Source: Marivita hallyeonensis (GTDB taxonomy: Bacteria > Pseudomonadota > Alphaproteobacteria > Rhodobacterales > Rhodobacteraceae). From it: 64,000 nt of DNA. Positions 61,008 through 64,000 of the stretch are shown here, one piece after another (positions within the stretch are counted from its first letter, which is position 1; every line of letters starts with the position of its first letter). The translations under genes and the position numbers were made by a program. Under the pieces are notes generated by a model. The model was not told where the DNA came from and did not search any database. It saw only the letters and a list, made by a program, of their open reading frames with translations. Location: assembly GCF_900129875.1 (NCBI RefSeq), contig NZ_FQXC01000003.1, positions 434,001 through 498,000 of the forward strand, given 5' to 3'.

Positions 61008-61667
61008 ATGAATTCTCCGCTGATACAGCTTTTGGTGCTTGCCGGCATCGCCGTGTTTCTGATCCTGCGCTTGAAAAGCGTTCTGGGCACGCGGGAAGGT
61101 TTTGAAAAGCCGCCCCTGCCCCGTCAGGACTCGGGGTCGTCGTCGCGCCGTGACTTCGAAGTGATCGATGGCGGACCGGATCGCGACATCGTGGATCACG
61201 TCGATGAACACAGCGATGCGGCGGATGCCCTTGCCCGGATGAAGCGCGCCGAGCCTTCCTTTGGCGTGGCCGACTTTCTTGGCGGTGCGCGCGGTGCCTA
61301 CGAGATGATCCTTATGGGGTTCGAGCGTGGCGATCTTGCCGAGATCAAACCGTTCCTGAGCGATGACGTTTACGAAACATTCGCCGAAGTCGTCGAAGCC
61401 CGTCAGGAACAAGGTCTCACCATCGAGGCAGAGTTCATCGGCGTGCGTGAGTTGTCGCTGGTCGATGCGACCTACGACGAAGACACCAACATGGCGGAAA
61501 TTTCGGTCAAGTATATCGGTGAGCTGACGTCCGTTGTCCGTGATAGCGCTGGCGAGATTGTCGAGGGATCGCCGACGCAGGTCAAACGTCAGAAAGACGT
61601 CTGGACCTTCGCGCGTCGCATGGGTGTGGACGACCCGAACTGGCAGCTTGTCGCCACGGGCGAATGA
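61008..61667 (+). CDS. Tim44-like membrane-associated protein
   Basis: 219 residues from an ATG preceded by GAGG. One N-terminal helix (LIQLLVLAGIAVFLILRL) is followed by a charged linker and a Tim44-like domain at about 85-219 (GARGAYEMILMGFERGDLAEIKPFLSDDVYETF). The mitochondrial protein Tim44 tethers import motors; the bacterial relatives (TimA) are little studied. It lies next to secB, a neighbourhood seen in related genomes. It overlaps mltA by four bases. Confidence 0.87.
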   Translation: MNSPLIQLLVLAGIAVFLILRLKSVLGTREGFEKPPLPRQDSGSSSRRDFEVIDGGPDRDIVDHVDEHSDAADALARMKRAEPSFGVADFLGGARGAYEMILMGFERGDLAEIKPFLSDDVYETFAEVVEARQEQGLTIEAEFIGVRELSLVDATYDEDTNMAEISVKYIGELTSVVRDSAGEIVEGSPTQVKRQKDVWTFARRMGVDDPNWQLVATGE

Positions 61668-62707
61668 TCCGACGGCTGGGCGCGGCGATACTCCTGAGTT
61701 TCATGAGTACAGGACCAGCCGTGCCTACCGAGATCGAAACGCATTATTCCATTCTGGGCTTCGAAGACCTTGAGGGTTGGGCTGACGATGACCACGCCGC
61801 AGCCCTTTCGGTATTCAAAAACACATGCGCCGATCTGGATGAACCGGATTGGTCATCGCTATGCGCGGTTGCCTTCGATGCCAGCGATGCGCGGCAGTTC
61901 TTTGAGCTTTTCTTTCGTCCGCTTCTGATCACCGATGGTCAGGACCCCCTCTTCACCGGGTATTTCGAACCGGAATTGGACGGCTCACCCGTGCGCACCG
62001 ATAGGTTTCGTCATCCGGTGTACCGAATTCCCCCCGAGGCGTTGGAAGCGCGGCCTTGGCTGACCCGGCGCGAGATATTGACCAGCGATGTCATGCAGGG
62101 TCGCGGGCTTGAGATTGCCTGGGTGGATGACCCGGTCGAGCTGTTCTTCCTGCAGGTGCAGGGGTCTGGCCGCATTCGTTACCCTGACGGGCGAGTCATC
62201 CGCGTTGGATATGGCGGCGCGAATGGCCATAACTACAGATCGATCGGGCAAGAACTTGTCCGGCGCGGCGTGTATCAGGCGCATCAGGTCTCGGCGCAGG
62301 TGATCCGAAACTGGGTCCGTCGAAACCCGGTCGAAGGCCAAGAGCTTCTGTTTCACAACAAGTCTTACGTGTTTTTCCGTGAGGTGAGCCAAGTCCCTTC
62401 AAATCAGGGACCGTTGGGCGCGATGAACCGATCCATCACTCCGATGCGGACGATTGCGGTGGACCCGGCATTCATCCCATTGGGCGCTCCGGTGTGGATC
62501 GAAAAGGCGGGGAAAGACCCGCTGAACCGCCTGATGATCGCGCAGGATACCGGCTCTGCCATCAAAGGTGCGCAACGGGCGGATATCTTTGTCGGAACGG
62601 GTGACGAGGCGGGTGGAATCGCGGGCCGCATCAAGGACCCCGGTCGCATGGTTGTGCTGATGCCGATCCAGCGCGCCTACGCCTATCTGCCCGAGGATCT
62701 GCAATGA
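61664..62707 (+). CDS. mltA: Membrane-bound lytic murein transglycosylase A
   Basis: Cleaves peptidoglycan glycan strands. 347 residues with a weak N-terminal signal segment and no lipobox that I can see. Conserved parts are LFTGYFEPELDGSPVRTDRF, FFLQVQGSGRI, GYGGANGHNYRSIGQEL and the C-terminal 3D domain with catalytic Asp in AQDTGSAIKGAQRADIFVG. It overlaps the genes on both sides by four bases. Confidence 0.92.
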   Translation: MIRRLGAAILLSFMSTGPAVPTEIETHYSILGFEDLEGWADDDHAAALSVFKNTCADLDEPDWSSLCAVAFDASDARQFFELFFRPLLITDGQDPLFTGYFEPELDGSPVRTDRFRHPVYRIPPEALEARPWLTRREILTSDVMQGRGLEIAWVDDPVELFFLQVQGSGRIRYPDGRVIRVGYGGANGHNYRSIGQELVRRGVYQAHQVSAQVIRNWVRRNPVEGQELLFHNKSYVFFREVSQVPSNQGPLGAMNRSITPMRTIAVDPAFIPLGAPVWIEKAGKDPLNRLMIAQDTGSAIKGAQRADIFVGTGDEAGGIAGRIKDPGRMVVLMPIQRAYAYLPEDLQ

Positions 62708-63291
62708 GCCGACGGAAACTTAGAGCGGACGAGCGCGAGCTTTGGCAGAAAGTGGCGCATTCAACGAAGCCGCTTCCCGAGGCTCTGCATCGCGAGAAGG
62801 CCGTCAAGACCGCGCCGACACTGCGACAGAAACCGGAGCCGCAACCGATGGATTTGCTAAAAGCCTTCGGTGTTGGTGCGAAATCGGCTTTGCCACATGG
62901 GCAGATCACGACGCCCCAACCGACCACCCGCTCTACGCAAAACATGGACAAAAAGACCTTCGGCAAGATGCGCCGTGGAAAGCTTGTGCCCGAAGCCCGG
63001 ATTGATTTGCACGGTATGACGCTTGACCAGGCCCATCCTGCACTGACGCGGTTTATTTTTACGTCGCATAGTCGCGGGTTTCGTCTGGTTCTTGTGATTA
63101 CGGGCAAGGGCCGCAGCGAAGACCCGTATGATCCGATGCCGCGCCAAAGAGGGGTCCTGAAGCGACAAGTACCGATGTGGTTGAAGATGGCCCCGCTTGC
63201 GTCTGTCGTTCTCGAAGTCACCGAAGCGCATCTGCGCCACGGGGGTGGTGGCGCGTATTACGTTTACTTGCGCAGAACATCCCGCACGTGA
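62704..63291 (+). CDS. Smr-domain protein
   Basis: 195 residues. The N-terminal half is basic and low in structure. The Smr domain (about 95-195) shows RIDLHGMTLDQAH, LVITGKGRSED and a final strand AYYVYLRR. Smr domains are found at the MutS2 C-terminus and can be nucleases; stand-alone forms such as this are of uncertain role. Its 3' end overlaps the convergent hydrolase gene by 28 bases. Confidence 0.88.
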   Translation: MSRRKLRADERELWQKVAHSTKPLPEALHREKAVKTAPTLRQKPEPQPMDLLKAFGVGAKSALPHGQITTPQPTTRSTQNMDKKTFGKMRRGKLVPEARIDLHGMTLDQAHPALTRFIFTSHSRGFRLVLVITGKGRSEDPYDPMPRQRGVLKRQVPMWLKMAPLASVVLEVTEAHLRHGGGGAYYVYLRRTSRT

Positions 63292-64000
63292 TCGGCGACC
63301 AACCCCGGTGCTTCTTCGTGTAGCAAATGCCCGTAACCTTCGTACGATGTCACAGTCGCATGTGGCATCCGCGCGGCCACGTCTTTCACGGATTTCGGTG
63401 AAACCGCCTTGTCCTTTTCGCCCACAAGGAAAACGCAGGGCACTTCGATCCTTGGAAGGTCGGCCATGAGCCCATCGAGCTTCCATTGCGCCATCATCAT
63501 CAGCGTGCCGTCGACGTGATCCTTGTTTCGGAACAGTCTGGCGTAAAGATCGAGCCCTTCGGCCGAGATGTTCGATCCCGTGGTCGACATCAGAGAGATG
63601 ACCTGTTCCGGCCCGGACATGCGCCGCTTGATCATGTTCGTCATCAAAGGACTCATCGCGACGACTCGGGCAGCCATAGGGAACAGAACACCCGCTATTC
63701 CCTTAAAGGGGGTTAAGGCCGGGTTAACCCCAATGAGCGGTGTGTTAGAGCCTGTTTCCTGCAAAAGGCGGAGCGCCAAAGCCGCCCCGGCGGAATGTGC
63801 GAGAACGGCTTTCAGTTGCCAGCCCTGATCATCGATGAGGCTCTGAAGATCCTGTGCCATGAGCGGTAAGGAAGATCGATGACGAGACCCGAGTTTCGTG
63901 AAACCGTGACCCGGAAGGTCAATCGCGATGACGTGGTGATCCTTGGCAAGATCCGTCATCACATCGCGCCAGGAATGGGTCGATCCGCTTGCGCCATGCA
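63264..64000 (-). CDS. bchO: BchO-like alpha/beta hydrolase (5' end outside window)
   Basis: The frame runs off the right end; about 244 residues are visible. HGASGSTHSWRDVM is the oxyanion-hole region, IDLPGHGFT follows, the nucleophile elbow is AHSAGAA, and the late His is in YGHLLHEEAP. The segments TGSNISAEGLDLYARL and HVDGTLMMMAQW are typical of BchO, the hydrolase encoded with Mg-chelatase genes bchI and bchD. I recognise the family from these blocks; a generic hydrolase is the alternative. Confidence 0.7.
   Translation of the reverse strand, partial: HGASGSTHSWRDVMTDLAKDHHVIAIDLPGHGFTKLGSRHRSSLPLMAQDLQSLIDDQGWQLKAVLAHSAGAALALRLLQETGSNTPLIGVNPALTPFKGIAGVLFPMAARVVAMSPLMTNMIKRRMSGPEQVISLMSTTGSNISAEGLDLYARLFRNKDHVDGTLMMMAQWKLDGLMADLPRIEVPCVFLVGEKDKAVSPKSVKDVAARMPHATVTSYEGYGHLLHEEAPGLVADHVRDVLRK

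Noticed and set aside
1-64000. Mobile elements, prophage, CRISPR arrays, defence islands, rRNA or tRNA genes.
   Set aside because: None seen by eye; gene order is that of a conserved chromosome core and almost every interval is explained by a recognisable gene.

Overview
The window looks like a contiguous piece of the main chromosome of an alphaproteobacterium of the order Rhodobacterales (Roseobacter group). This rests on gene content and order (addBA-trxA-hslVU; hrcA-grpE facing rph-rdgB-hemW; mnmE-mnmG-rsmG-parA-parB next to rho; maf-aroE-coaE-dnaQ; secB, fxsA, Tim44-like, mltA, smr), on the many 4-base ATGA/GTGA gene overlaps, and on a NavSp1-type sodium channel. I saw no rRNA, tRNA, CRISPR, insertion sequence, integrase or phage gene. 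Almost all of the sequence is coding. The only gene-free stretch longer than 300 bases is 56601-57111.

Layout, left to right. 1-7.1 kb: double-strand break repair (3' part of addB, addA), thioredoxin, and the HslVU protease behind a heat-shock-type promoter. 7.1-13.4 kb: a D-lyxose isomerase-like gene, then an oppositely oriented five-component peptide ABC importer in four genes. 13.4-19.5 kb: proline iminopeptidase, ubiG, MarR regulator, nitrilase-family hydrolase, glutaredoxin, ComF, an NDUFAF5-like protein and ferrochelatase. 19.5-21.8 kb: cell-envelope genes (a 66-residue secreted peptide, two L,D-transpeptidases flanking a CAP lipoprotein). 21.8-30.9 kb: a long minus-strand series from hslO (Hsp33, heat-shock-type promoter) through a CoA-type Nudix hydrolase, CCA-adding enzyme, two ABC exporters, a P-loop kinase and an RNA methyltransferase to a voltage-gated Na+ channel. 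31-46 kb: Nudix hydrolase, response-regulator phosphatase facing an Hpt protein, SDR, ilvA, argG, a sulfotransferase/aminotransferase pair, exported MsrA, a PfkB kinase, malic enzyme and mutS. 45.6-49.8 kb: grpE-hrcA facing rph-rdgB-hemW.

49.8-64 kb is the most informative part. The partition operon (mnmE, mnmG, rsmG, parA, parB) contains three perfect copies of the parS palindrome, all inside rsmG and mnmG. About 2.6 kb further on, the rho-maf intergenic region has an 80% A+T block followed by several DnaA-box-like sequences. Gene orientation splits there: rho and the partition operon run left, maf-aroE-coaE-dnaQ run right. I read this as the chromosomal replication origin with its centromere-like region. 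Right of it lie secB, fxsA, a Tim44-like protein, mltA and smr. The last, truncated gene resembles bchO of bacteriochlorophyll clusters, so a photosynthesis gene cluster may begin just outside the window.

The window is mostly conserved housekeeping DNA, and I did not find a clearly new multi-gene system. The least understood parts are the sulfotransferase/aminotransferase pair, the phosphatase/Hpt pair, the envelope mini-cluster and the small secreted peptide.
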